Source: Saccoglossus kowalevskii (taxonomy: Eukaryota; Hemichordata; Enteropneusta; Harrimaniidae). From it: a stretch of DNA of 30,148 nucleotides. Positions 10,384-23,260 of the stretch are shown here, one piece after another. The stretch spans positions 1-30,148 of the forward strand of contig NW_003116813.1 of assembly GCF_000003605.2 (NCBI RefSeq), given 5' to 3'. A program made the position numbers and the translations under genes. Under the pieces are notes generated by a model, which was not told the origin of the DNA, made no database searches, and worked only from the letters and a program-made list of their open reading frames with translations. Positions within the stretch are counted from its first letter, which is position 1; each line of letters starts with the position of its first letter.

Positions 10384-11830
10384 CAGAGACAGCAGTGTCA
10401 CTAACTGGACATTGATACACAACAGTGACATCAGTGTCACTAAACTGGACATTAGTACACAACAGTGACATCAGTGTCACTAAACTGGATATTGATACAC
10501 AACAGCGACAGCAGTGTCACTAAACTGGACATTGATACACAACAGCGACAGCAGTGTCAATACACTGGACATTGATACACAACAGCGACAACCTCAGTGT
10601 CACTAAACTGGACATTAGTACACAACAGTGGCAGCAGTGTCACTAAACTGGACATTAGTACACAACAGTGACATCAGTGTCACTAAACTGGACATTGATA
10701 CACAACAGCAACAGCAGTGTCACTAAACTGGACATTAGTACACAACAGCGACAGCAGTGTCACTAAACTAGACATTGATACACAACAGTGACAGCAATGT
10801 CACTAAACTGGACATTAGTACACAACAGCGACATCAGTGTCACTAAACTGGACATTGATACACAACAGAGACAGTAGTGTCACTAACTGGACATTGATAC
10901 ACAACAGTGACATCAGTGTCACTAAACTGGACATTAGTACACAACAGTGACATCAGTGTCACTAAACTGGATATTGATACACAACAGCGACAGCAGTGTC
11001 ACTAAACTGGACATTGATACACAACAGCGACAGCAGTGTCAATACACTGGACATTGATACACAACAGCGACAACTTCAGTGTCACTAAACTGGACATTAG
11101 TACACAACAGTGGCAGCAGTGTCACTAAACTGGACATTAGTACACAACAGTGACATCAGTGTCACTAAACTGGACATTGATACAACAACAGCAACAGCAG
11201 TGTCACAAAACTGGACATTAGTACACAACAGCGACAGCAGTGTCACTAAACTAGACATCGATACACAACAGTGACAGCAATGTCACTAAACTGGACATTA
11301 GTACACAACAGCGACATCAGTGTCACTAAACTGGACATTGATACACAACAGAGACAGCAGTGTCACTAACTGGACATTGATACACAACAGTGACATCAGT
11401 GTCACTAAACTGGACATTAGTACACAACAGTGACATCAGTGTCACTAAACTGGATATTGATACACAACAGCGACAGCAGTGTCACTAAACTGGACATTGA
11501 TACACAACAGCGACAGCAGTGTCAATACACTGGACATTGATACACAACAGCGACAACTTCAGTGTCACTAAACTGGACATTAGTACACAACAGTGGCAGC
11601 AGTGTCACTAAACTGGACATTAGTACACAACAGTGACATCAGTGTCATTAAACTGGACATTGATACACAACAGCGACAGCAGTGTCACTAAACTGGACAT
11701 TAGTACACAACAGCGACAGCAGTGTCACTAAACTAGACATTGATACACAACAGTGACAGCAATGTCACTAAACTGGACATTAGTACACAACAGCGACATC
11801 AGTTTCACTAAACTGGACATTAGTCACAAC
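10384..11830 (+). repeat. 12-monomer, 482-bp HOR in three tandem copies
   Basis: Markers at 10384, 10866 and 11349 are 482 and 483 bp apart; the extra base is the TACAACAACAG insertion near 11181. The unit order is: CAGAGAC; 39-mer; ATTAGT; GGATATTGAT; CGACAGCAG; TCAATACACT leading to the +3 monomer CAACCTCAG or CAACTTCAG; GTGGCAGCAG; ATTAGT with CATCAG; CAGCAACAG; ATTAGT with CGACAGCAG; CTAGAC with GCAATG; ATTAGT with CGACATCAG. The sum is 480+3-1. The first copy has CAACCTCAG and the second and third CAACTTCAG, so the latter two are probably the youngest pair. The third copy runs into the GTGCCACTAAACAGG 39-mer near 11820. Confidence 0.87.
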
Positions 11831-12600
11831 AGCGACAGCAGTGCCACTAAACAGGACATTGATACACAACAGCGACAGCAGTGTCACTAAACTGGACATT
11901 GATACACAACAGTGACATCAGTGTCACTAAACTGGACATTGATACACAATAGTGACAGCAATGTCACTAAACTGGACATTAGTACACAACAGCGACAGCA
12001 GTGTCACTAAACTGGACATTGATACACAACAGTGACATCAGTGTCACTAAACTGGACATTAGTACACAACAGTGACATCAGTGTCACTAAACTGGACATT
12101 GATACACAACAGCGACAGCAGTGTCACTAAACTAGACATTGATACACAACAGTGACAGCAATGTCACTAAACTGGACATTAGTACACAACAGCGACATCA
12201 GTGTCACTAAACTGGACATTAGTCACAACAGCGACAGCAGTGTCACTAAACTGGACATTGATACACAACAGTGACATCAGTGTCACTAAACTGGACATTA
12301 GTACACAACAGTGACATCAGTGTCACTAAACTGGATATTGATACACAACAGCGACAGCAGTGTCACTAAACTGGACATTAGTACACAACAGTGACAGCAG
12401 TGTCACTAAACTGGACATTGATACACAACAGCGACAGCAGTGTCACTAAACTGGACATTAGTACAGAACAGTGACAGCAGTTTCACTAAACTGGACATTG
12501 ATACACAACAGCGACAGCAGTGCCACTGAAGTGGACATTGGTACACAACAGTGACAGCAGTGTCACTAAACTGGACATTGATACACAACAGCGACAGCAG
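11349..12600 (+). repeat. 1.25-kb block duplicated at 16510-17761
   Basis: At a constant offset of 5161 bp the two blocks share the CAGAGAC marker, CAACTTCAG, TCATTAAACTGG (11645 and 16806), the GTGCCACTAAACAGG 39-mer and GATACACAATAG (11941 and 17102). Differences are scattered single substitutions. Similarity ends near 12600, where TTTCACT and ATTGAT here face ATTGGT in the partner. Confidence 0.82.
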
Positions 12601-13056
12601 TGTCACTAAACTGGACATTGATACACAACAGTGACAGCAATTTCACTAAACTGGACATTAGTACACAGCAGTGACAGCAATGTCACTAAACTGGACATTG
12701 ATACACAACAGTCACATCAGTGTCACTAAACTGGACATTGATACACAAAAGCGACAGCAATGTCACTAAACTGGACATTGATACACAACAGTGACATCAG
12801 TGTCACTAAACTGGACTTTGATACACAACAGCGACAGCAGTGTCACTAAACCCGACATTAGTACACAACAGTGACAGCAATTTCACTAAACTGGACATTG
12901 ATACACAACAGTGACAGCGGTGTCACTAAACTGGACATTGATACACAACAGCGACAGCAGTGTCACTAAACTGGACGTTGATACACAACAGCGACAACAG
13001 TGTCACTAATCTGGACATTAGTACACAACAGCGACAGCAGTGTCACTAAACTGAAC
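12377..13056 (+). repeat. 0.68-kb block shared with 4281-4960
   Basis: Partner of the earlier block at an offset of 8096, with the same TGAAGTGG, AACAGTCACA and AACCCGAC variants. An additional monomer (CTGAACATTGAT) lies just past the shared part, near 13053-13092. Confidence 0.8.
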
Positions 13057-14100
13057 ATTGATACACAACAGTGACATCAGTGTCACTAAACTGGACAATA
13101 GTACACAACAGCGACATCAGTTTCACTAAACTGGACATTGATACACAACAGCGACAGCAGTGTCACTAAACTGGACATTGATACACAACAGTGACAGCAA
13201 TGTCACTAAACTGGACATTAGTACACAACAGCGACAGCAGTGTCACTAAACTGGACATTGATACACAACAGTGACATCAGTGTCACTAAACTGGACATCA
13301 GTACACAACAGTGACATCAGTGTCACTAAACTGGACATTTGTCACAACAGCGACAGCAATGCCACTAAACAGGACATTGATACACAACAGCGACAGCAGT
13401 GTCACTAAACTGGACATTGATACACAACAGTGACATCAGTGTCACTAAACTGGACATTAGTACACAAGAGTGACATCAGTTTCACTAAACTGGACATTGA
13501 TACACAACAGCGACAGCAGTGTCACTAAACTGGACATTGATACACAACAGTGACAGCAATGTCACTAAACTGGACATTAGTACACAACAGCGACAGCAGT
13601 GTCACTAAACTGGACATTGATACACAACAGTGACATCAGTGTCACTAAACTGGACATTAGTACACAACAGTGACATCAGTGTCACTAAACTGGACATTGA
13701 TACACAACAGCGACAGCAGTGTCACTAAACTAGACATTGATACACAACAGTGACAGCAATGTCACTAAACTGGACATTAGTACACAACAGCGACATCAGT
13801 GTCACTAAACTGGACATTAGTCACAACAGCGACAGCAGTGTCACTAAACTGGACATTGATACACAACAGTGACATCAGTGTCACTAAACTGGACATTAGT
13901 ACACAACAGTGACATCAGAGTCACTAAACTGGATATTGATACACAACAGCGACAGCAGTGTCACTAAACTGGACATTAGTACACAACAGTGACAGCAGTG
14001 TCACTAAACTGGACATTGATACACAACAGCGACAGCAGTGTCACTAAACTGGACATTAGTACAGAACAGTGACAGCAGTTTCACTAAACTGGACATTGAT
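13057..14100 (+). repeat. Mosaic satellite segment
   Basis: About 26 monomers with no clear HOR period. It contains the ATTTGTCACAACAG 39-mer with CAATGCCACT (near 13335) and ACACAAGAG (13462); both recur at an offset of 16369 near 29704 and 29831. Apart from single substitutions the rest is ordinary array, with no gene or inserted element. Confidence 0.75.
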
Positions 14101-14165
14101 ACACAAACAGCGACAGCAATGTCACAGAACTGGACATTAGGTACACAACAGTGACAGCAGTTGTC
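14101..14165 (+). repeat. Cluster of three single-base insertions
   Basis: Two adjacent monomers carry ACACAAACAG (+A), ATTAGGTACAC (+G) and CAGTTGTCAC (+T), together with an unusual TCACAGAACTGG. Three +1 insertions within 65 bp have no parallel elsewhere in the window. Either a mutational patch or a poorly polished consensus would give this. The insertions also shift reading frame, which keeps a spurious minus-strand frame open across 14004-14219. Confidence 0.8.
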
Positions 14166-15912
14166 ACTAAACTGGACATTGATACACAACAGCGACAGCA
14201 GTGTCACTGAAGTGGACATTGATACACAACAGTGACAGCAATGTCACTAAACTGGACATTGATACACAACAGCGACAGCAATGTCACTAAACTGGACATT
14301 GATACACAACAGCGACAGCAGTGTCAATAAACTGGACATTGATACACAACAGCGACAACAGCAGTGTCAATAAACTGGACATTGATACACAACAGCGACA
14401 TCAGTGTCACTAAACTAGACATTAGTATACAACAGTGACATCAGTGTCACTAAACTGGATATTGATACACAACAGCGACAACAGTGTCAATAAACTGGAC
14501 ATTGATACACAACAGCGACAGCAGTGTCAATACACTGGACATTGATACACAACAGCGACAACCTCAGTGTCACTAAACTGGACATTAGTACACAACAGTG
14601 GCAGCAGTGTCACTAAACTGGACATTAGTACACAACAGTGACATCAGTGTCACTAAACTGGACATTGATACACAACAGCGACAGCAGTGTCACTAAACTA
14701 GACATTGATACACAACAGTGACAGCAATGTCACTAAACTGGACATTAGTACACAACAGCGACATCAGTGTCACTAAACTGGACATTAGTCACAACAGCGA
14801 CAGCAGTGCCACTAAACAGGACATTGATACACAACAGCGACAGCAGTGTCACTAAACTGGACATTGATACACAACAGTGACATCAGTGTCACTAAACTGG
14901 ACATTAGTACACACAGTGACATCAGTTTCACTAAACTGGACATTGATACACAACAGCGACAGCAGTGTCACTAAACTGGACATTAGTACACAACAGCGAC
15001 AGCAGTGTCACTAAACTAGACATTGATACACAACAGTGACAGCAATGTCACTAAACTGGACATTAGAACACAACAGCGACATCAGTGTCACTAAACTGGA
15101 CATTAGTCACAACAGCGACAGCAGTGGCACTAAACAGGACATTGATACACAACAGCGACAGCAGTGTCACTAAACTGGACATTGATACACAACAGTGACA
15201 TCAGTGTCATTAAACTGGACATTAGTACACAACAGTGACATCAGTTTCACTAAACTGGACATTGATACACAACAGCGACAGCAGTGTCACTAAACTGGAC
15301 ATTGATACACAACAGTGACAGCAATGTCACTAGACTGGACATTAGTACACAACAGCGACAGCAGTGTCACTAAACTGGACATTGATACACAACAGTGACA
15401 TCAGTGTCACTAAACTGGACATTAGTACACAACAGTGACATCAGTGTCACTAAACTGGACATTGATACACAACAGCGACAGCAGTGTCACTAAACTAGAC
15501 ATTGATACACAACAGTGACAGCAATGTCACTAAACTGGACATTGATACACAACAGTGACATCAGTGTCACTAAACTGGACATTAGTACACAACAGTGACA
15601 GCAGTTTCACTAAACTGGACATTGATACACAACAGTGACATCAGTGTCACTAAACTGGACATTGATACACAACAGCGACAGCAGTGTCACTAAACTGGAC
15701 ATTGATACACAACAGTGACATCAGTGTCACTAAACTGGACATTAGTACACAGCAGTGACATCAGTGTCACTAAACTGGACATTGATACACAACAGCGACA
15801 GCAGTGTCACTAAACTAGACATTGATACACAACAGTGACAGCAATGTCACTAAACTGGACATTAGTACACAACAGCGACATCAGTGTCACTAAACTGGAC
15901 ATTGATACACAA
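14166..15912 (+). repeat. Mosaic satellite segment with a left-to-right lineage switch
   Basis: The first part carries AATAAA monomers and the +3 monomer CAACAGCAG (near 14355), resembling the window end. By 14529 it has switched to AATACA with CAACCTCAG (near 14557), then follows the order also seen at 18190-18600. Near 15060-15400 it carries ATTAGAACAC, GTGGCACTAAACAGG and TCACTAGACTGG, shared with 23890-24240. No gene is seen. Confidence 0.75.
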
Positions 15913-16628
15913 CAGAGACAGCAGTGTCACTAACTGGACATTGATACACAACAGTGACATCAGTGTCACTAAACTGGACATTAGTACACAACAGTGACAG
16001 CAATGTCACTAAACTTGACATTAGTACACAACAGCGACAGCAGTGTCACTAAACTAGACATTGATACACAACAGTGACAGCAATGTCACTAAACTGGACA
16101 TTAGTACACAACAGCGACATCAGTGTCACTAAACTGGACATTGATACACAACAGAGACAGCAGTGTCACTAACTGGACATTGATACACAACAGTGACATC
16201 AGTGTCACTAAACTGGACATTAGTACACAACAGCGACATCAGTGTCACTAAACTGGACATTGATACACAACAGAGACAGCAGTGTCACTAACTGGACATT
16301 GATACACAACAGTGACATCAGTGTCACTAAACTGGACATTAGTACACAACAGTGACAGCAATGTCACTAAACTTGACATTAGTACACAACAGCGACAGCA
16401 GTGTCACTAAACTAGACATTGATACACAACAGTGACAGCAATGTCACTAAACTGGACATTAGTACACAACAGCGACATCAGTGTCACTAAACTGGACATT
16501 GATACACAACAGAGACAGCAGTGTCACTAACTGGACATTGATACACAACAGTGACATCAGTGTCACTAAACTGGACATTAGTACACAACAGTGACATCGG
16601 TGTCACTAAACTGGATATTGATACACAA
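15913..16628 (+). repeat. 358-bp tandem duplication
   Basis: CAGAGACAGCAG markers at 15913, 16152, 16271 and 16510 are spaced 239, 119 and 239 bp (6, 3 and 6 monomers, each minus one base). By eye, 15913-16233 is identical to 16271-16591, including the private AAACTTGAC variant. The first difference is the C/T at 16234 versus 16592. This looks like a recent duplication of nine monomers. Confidence 0.85.
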
Positions 16629-17761
16629 CAGCGACAGCAGTGTCACTAAACTGGACATTGATACACAACAGCGACAGCAGTGTCAATACACTGGACATTG
16701 ATACACAACAGCGACAACTTCAGTGTCACTAAACTGGACATTAGTACACAACAGTGGCAGCAGTGTCACTAAACTGGACATTAGTACACAACAGTGACAT
16801 CAGTGTCATTAAACTGGACATTGATACACAACAGCGACAGCAGTGTCACTAAACTGGACATTAGTACACAACAGCGACAGCAGTGTCACTAAACTAGACA
16901 TTGATACACAACAGTGACAGCAATGTCACTAAACTGGACATTAGTACACAACAGCGACATCAGTTTCACTAAACTGGACATTAGTCACAACAGCGACAGC
17001 AGTGCCACTAAACAGGACATTGATACACAACAGCGACAGCAGTGTCACTAAACTGGACATTGATACACAACAGTGACATCAGTGTCACTAAACTGAACAT
17101 TGATACACAATAGTGACAGCAATGTCACTAAACTGGACATTAGTACACAACAGCGACAGCAGTGTCACTGAACTGGACATTGATACACAACAGTGACATC
17201 AGTGTCACTAAACCGGACATTAGTACACAACAGTGACATCAGTGTCACTAAACTGGACATTGATACACAACAGCGACAGCAGTGTCACTAAACTGGACAT
17301 TGATACACAACAGTGACAGCAATGTCACTAAACTGGACATTAGTACACAACAGCGACATCAGTGTCACTAAACTGGACATTAGTCACAACAGCGACAGCA
17401 GTGTCACTAAACTGGACATTGATACACAACAGTGACATCAGTGTCACTAAACTGGACATTAGTACACAACAGTGACATCAGTGTCACTAAACTGGATATT
17501 GATACACAACAGCGATAGCAGTGTCACTAAACTGGACATTAGTACACAATAGTGACAGCAGTGTCACTAAACTGGACATTGATATACAACAGCGACAGCA
17601 GTGTCACTAAACTGGACATTAGTACAGAACAGTGACAGCAATGTCACTAAACTGGACATTGATACACAACAGCGACAGCAGTGTCACTAAACTGGACATT
17701 GGTACACAACAGTGACAGCAGTGTCACTAAACTGGACATTGATACACAACAGCGACAGCAG
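16510..17761 (+). repeat. 1.25-kb block duplicated at 11349-12600
   Basis: Partner block at an offset of 5161. It differs by scattered substitutions such as CATCGGTG near 16596, TCACTGAACTGG near 17165 and AACCGGAC near 17212. Its right part also belongs to the 17390-18610 block that recurs at 26.4 kb, so the duplicated blocks overlap. Confidence 0.82.
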
Positions 17762-18610
17762 TGTCGCTAAACTGGACATTGGTACACAACAGCGACAGCA
17801 GTGTCACTAAACTGGACATTGATACACAACAGTGACATCAGTGTCACTAAACTGGACATTAGTACACAACAGTGACATCAGTGTCACTAAACTGGACATT
17901 GATACACAACAGCGACAGCAGTGTCACTAAACTAGACATTGATAAACAACAGTGACAGCAATGTCACTAAACTGGACATTAGTACACAACAGCGACATCA
18001 GTGTCACTAAACTGGACATTGATACACAACAGAGACAGCAGTGTCACTATCTGGACATTGATACACAACAGTGACATCAGTGTCACTAAACTGGACATTA
18101 GTACACAACAGTGACATCAGTGTCACTAAACTGGATATTGATACACAACAGCGACAACAGTGTCAATAAACTGGACATTGATACACAACAGCGACAGCAG
18201 TGTCAATACACTGGACATTGATACACAACAGCGACAACCTCAGTGTCACTAAACTGGACATTAGTACACAACAGTGGCAGCAGTGTCACTAAACTGGACA
18301 TTAGTACACAACAGTGACATCAGTGTCACTAAACTGGACATTGATACACAACAGCGACAGCAGTGTCACTAAACTAGACATTGATACACAACAGTGACAG
18401 CAATGTCACTAAACTGGACATTAGTACACAACAGCGACATCAGTGTCACTAAACTGGACATTAGTCACAATAGCGACAGCAGTGCCACTAAACAGGACAT
18501 TGATACACAACAGCGACAGCAGTGTCACTAAACTGGACATTGATACACAACAGTGACATCAGTGTCACTAAACTGGACATTAGTACACAACAGTGACATC
18601 AGTGTCACTA
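17390..18610 (+). repeat. 1.2-kb block duplicated at 26352-27572
   Basis: At a constant offset of 8962 bp the pair shares GATATACAAC (17581 and 26543), TCGCTAAACTGG (near 17764 and 26726), GATAAACAAC (17941 and 26903), CAACCTCAG (near 18234 and 27196) and the ATTAGTCACAA 39-mer (near 18461 and 27423). The marker 39-mer reads TCACTATCTGG here and TCACTAACTGG in the partner. The copies separate near 18610. Confidence 0.85.
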
Positions 18611-19480
18611 AACTGGACATTGATACACAACAGTGACAGCAATGTCACTAAACTGGACATTAGTACACAACAGCGACATCAGTGTCACTAAACTGGACAT
18701 TGATACACAACAGAGACAGCAGTGTCACTAACTGGACATTGATACACAACAGTGACATCAGTGTCACTAAACTGGACATTAGTACACAACAGTGACATCA
18801 GTGTCACTAAACTGGATATTGATACACAACAGCGACAGCAGTGTCACTAAACTGGACATTGATACACAACAGCGACAGCAATGTCACTAAACTGGACATT
18901 GATACACAACAGCGAGAGCAGTGTCAATAAACTGGACATTGATACACAACAGCGACAACATCAGTGTCACTAAACTGGACATTAGTACACAACAGTGACA
19001 GCAATGTCACTAAATTGGACATTGATACACAACAGCGACAGCGGTGTCACGAAACTGGACATTGATACACAACAGTGACATCAGTGTCACTAAACTGGAC
19101 ATTGATACACAACAGCGACAGCAGTGTCACTAAACTAGACATTGATACACAACAGTGACATCAGTGTCACTAAACTGGACATTAGTATACAACAGTGACA
19201 TCAGTGTCACTAAACTGGATATTGATACACAACAGCGACAGCAGTGTCACTAAACTGGACATTGATACACAACAGCGACAGCAGTGTCACTAAACTGGAC
19301 ATTGATACACAACAGTGACAGCAATGTCACTAAACTGGACATTAGTACACAACAGCGACAGCAGTGTCACTAAACTGGACATTGATACACAACAGTGACA
19401 TCAGTGTCACTAAACTGGACATTAATACACAGCAGTGACATCAGTGTCACTAAACTGGACATTGATACACAACAGCGACA
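18611..19480 (+). repeat. Left-lineage fragment within the right half
   Basis: The CAGAGAC marker at 18711 is followed by the left-lineage order: 39-mer, GGATATTGAT, GCAATG, a CGAGAGCAG monomer, AATAAA (near 18926), and CAACATCAG (near 18956). This is the only complete left-lineage HOR core between about 9.4 and 29 kb. The remainder is ordinary monomers. Confidence 0.75.
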
Positions 19481-22400
19481 GCAGTGTCACTAAACTAGAC
19501 ATTGATACACAACAGTGACAGCAGAGTCACTAAGCTGGACATTAGTACACAACAGTGACATCAGTGTCACTAAACTGGACATTGATACACAACAGCGACA
19601 TCAGTGTCACTAAACTGGACATTGGTACACAACAGTGACAGCAGTGTCACTCAACTGGACATTAGTACACAACAGTGACATCAGTGTCACTAAACTGGAC
19701 ATTGGTACACAACAGTGACAGCAATGTCACTAAACCGGACATTAGTACACAACAACGACAGCAATGTCTCTAAACTGGACATTGGTACACAACAGCGACA
19801 TCAGTGTCACTAAACTGGACATTGATACACAACAGCGACAGCAGTGTCACTAAACTGGACATTGATACACAACAGTGACATCAGTGTCACTAAACTGGAT
19901 ATTGATACACAACAGCGACAGCAGTGTCACTAAACTGGACATTGATACACAACAGTGACATCAGTGTCACTAAACTGGACATTAGTACACAACAGTGACA
20001 TCAGTGTCACTAAACTGGACATTGATACACAACAGCGATAGCAGTGTCACTAAACTAGACATTGATACACAACATTGACAGCAATGTCACTAAACTGGCC
20101 ATTAGTACACAACAGCGACATCAGTGTCACTAAACTGGACATTAGTCACAACAGCGACAGCAGTGCCACTAAACAGGACATTGATACACAACAGCGACAG
20201 CAGTGTCACTAAACTGGGCATTGATACACAACAGTGACATCAGTGTCACTAAACTGGACATTAGTACACAACAGTGACATCAGTTTCACTAAACTGGACA
20301 TTGATACACAACAGCGACAGCAGTGTCACTAAACTGGACATTGATACACAACAGTGACAGCAATGTCACTAAACTGGACATTAGTACACAACAGCGACAG
20401 CAGTGTCACTAAACTGGACATTGATACACAACAGCGACATCAGTGTCACTAAACCGGACATTAGTACACAACAGTGACAGCAATGTCACTAAACTGGACA
20501 TTGGTACACAACAGTGACATCAGTGTCACTAAACAGGACATTAGTACACAACAGTGACAGCAATGTCACTAAACTGGACATTGATACACAACAGCGACAT
20601 CAGTGTCACTAAACTAGACATTGATACACAACAGCGACATCAGTGTCACTAAACAGGACATTAGTACACAACAGTGACATCAGTTTCACTAAACTGGACA
20701 TTGATACACAACAGCGACATCAGTGTCACTAAACTGGACATTGGTACACAACAGTGACAGCAGTGTCACTAAACTGGACATTAGTACACAACAGTGACAG
20801 CAGTGTCACTAAACTGGACATTGATACACAACAGTGGCAGCCATGTCACTAAACTGGACATTAGTACACAACAGCGACAGCAGTGTCACTAAACTGGTCA
20901 TTGACACACAACAGTGACAGCAATGTCACTAAACTAGACATTGATACACAACAGTGACAGCAGAGTCACTAAGCTGGACATTAGTACACAACAGTGACAT
21001 CAGTGTCACTAAACTAGACATTGATACACAACAGCGACATCAGTGTCACTAAACTGGACATTGGTACACAACAGTGACAGCAGTGTCACTCAACTGGACA
21101 TTAGTACACAACAGTGACATCAGTGTCACTAAACTGGACATTGGTACACAACAGTGACAGCAATGTCACTAAACCGGACATTAGTACACAACAACGACAG
21201 CAATGTCACTAAACTGGACATTGGTACACAACAGCGACATCAGTGTCACTAAACTGGACATTGATACACAACAGCGACAGCAGTGTCACTAAACTGGACA
21301 TTGATACACAACAGTGACATCAGTGTCACTAAACAGGACATTAGCACACAACAGTGACATCAGTTTCACTAAACTGGACATTGATACACAACAGCAACAG
21401 CAGTGTCACTAAACTGGACATTGATACACAACAGTGACATCAGTGTCACTAAACTGGACATTAGTACACAACAGTGACATCAGTGTCACTAAACTGGACA
21501 TTGATACACAACAGCGATAGCAGTGTCACTAAACTAGACATTGATACACAACATTGACAGCAATGTCATTAAACTGGACATTAGTACACAACAGCGACAT
21601 CAGTGTCACTAAACTGGACATTAGTCACAACAGCGACAGCAGTGCCACTAAACAGGACATTGATACACAACAACGACAGCAGTGTCACTAAACTGGGTAT
21701 TGATACACAACAGTGACATCAGTGTCACTAAACCGGACATTAGTACACAACAGTGACATCAGTTTCACTAAACTGGACATTGATACACAACAGCGACAGC
21801 AGTGTCACTAAACTGGACATTGATACACAACAGTGACAGCAATGTCACTAAACTGGACATTAGTACACAACAGCGACAGCAGTGTCACTAAACAGGACAT
21901 TGATACACAACAGTGACATCAGTGTCACTAAACTGGACATTAGTACACAACAGTGACATGAGTGTCACTAAATTGGACATTGATACACAACAGCGACAGC
22001 AGTGTCACTAAACTAGACATTGATACACAACAGCGACATCAGTGTCACTAAACTGGACATTAGTCACAACAGCGACAGCAGTGTCACTAAACTGGACATT
22101 GATACACAACAGCGACAGCATTGTCACTAAACTGGACATTGATACACAACATTGACATCGGTGTCACTAAACTGGACATTAGTACACAACAGTGACATCA
22201 GTTTCACTAAACTGGACATTGATACACAACAGCGACAGCAGTGTCACTAAACTGGACATTGATACACAACAGTGACAGCAATGTCACTAAACTGGACATT
22301 AGTACACAACAGCGACAGCAGTGTCACTAAACTGGACATTGATACACAACAGTGACATCAGTGTCACTAAACTGGACATTAGTACACAACAGTGACATCA

Positions 22401-23260
22401 GTGTCACTAAACTGGACATTGATACACAACAGCGAAAGCAGTGTCACTAAACTGGACATTGATACACAACAGTGACATCAGTGTCACTAAACAGGACATT
22501 AGCACACAACAGTGACATCAGTGTCACTAAACTGGACATTGATACACAACAGCGAAAGCAGTGTCACTAAACTGGACATTGATACACAACAGTGACATCA
22601 GTGTCACTAAACAGGACATTAGCACACAACAGTGACATCAGTTTCACTAAACTGGACATTGATACACAACAGCAACAGCAGTGTCACTAAACTGGACATT
22701 GATACACAACAGTGACAGCAATGTCACTAAACTGGACATTAGTACACAACAGCGACAGCAGTGTCACTAAACTGGACATTGATACACAACAGTGACATCA
22801 GTGTCACTAAACTGGACATTAGTACACACCAGTGACATCAGTGTCACTAAACTGGACATTGATACACAACAGCGATAGCAGTGTCACTAAACTAGACATT
22901 GATACACAACATTGACAGCAATGTCACTAAACTGGACATTAGTACACAACAGCGACATCAGTGTAACTAAACTGGACATTAGTCACAACAGCGACAGCAG
23001 TGCCACTAAACAGGACATTGATACACAACAGCGTCAGCAGTGTCACTAAACTGGACATTGATACACAACAGTGACATCAGTGTCACTAAACTGGACATTA
23101 GTACACAACAGTGACATCAGTGTCACTAAATTGGACATTGATACACAACAGCGACAGCAGTGTCACTAAACTAGACATTGATACACAACAGTGACAGCAA
23201 TGTCACTAAATTGGACATTAGTACACAACAGCGACATCAGTGTCACTAAACTGGACATTA
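19480..23260 (+). repeat. ATTGGT-rich super-repeat of about 1.4 kb
   Basis: Rare variants recur in order: GCAGAGTCACTAAGCTGG (near 19521 and 20960), TCACTCAACTGG (near 19649 and 21088), AACCGGAC, and ACAACAACGACAG (near 19750 and 21189), at an offset of 1439. CGATAGCAG with ACATTGACAG then recurs at 20035, 21515 and 22873, spacings of 1480 and 1358 bp. The unit therefore varies by one to three monomers. The ATTGGT monomer and the ATTAGC and AAACAGG variants are concentrated here. No gene is seen. Confidence 0.8.
22421..22660 (+). repeat. 120-bp (three-monomer) tandem duplication
   Basis: Units 22421-22540 and 22541-22660 share three private variants: CGAAAGCAG, AAACAGGACATT and ATTAGCACAC. 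By eye they are identical except for GTGTCAC versus GTTTCAC near 22641-22644. This is the smallest clean tandem duplication I can date as recent in the window. Confidence 0.85.

Noticed and set aside
12406-12618. Minus-strand open frame of 70 codons
   Set aside because: Same repeat translation, extended where variants TGCCACTGAAGTGG and TTTCACT change the stop context. No evidence for a gene.
14004-14219. Minus-strand open frame of 71 codons
   Set aside because: Kept open by the three +1 insertions at 14101-14165. The Cys- and Leu-rich peptide is a by-product of the repeat.
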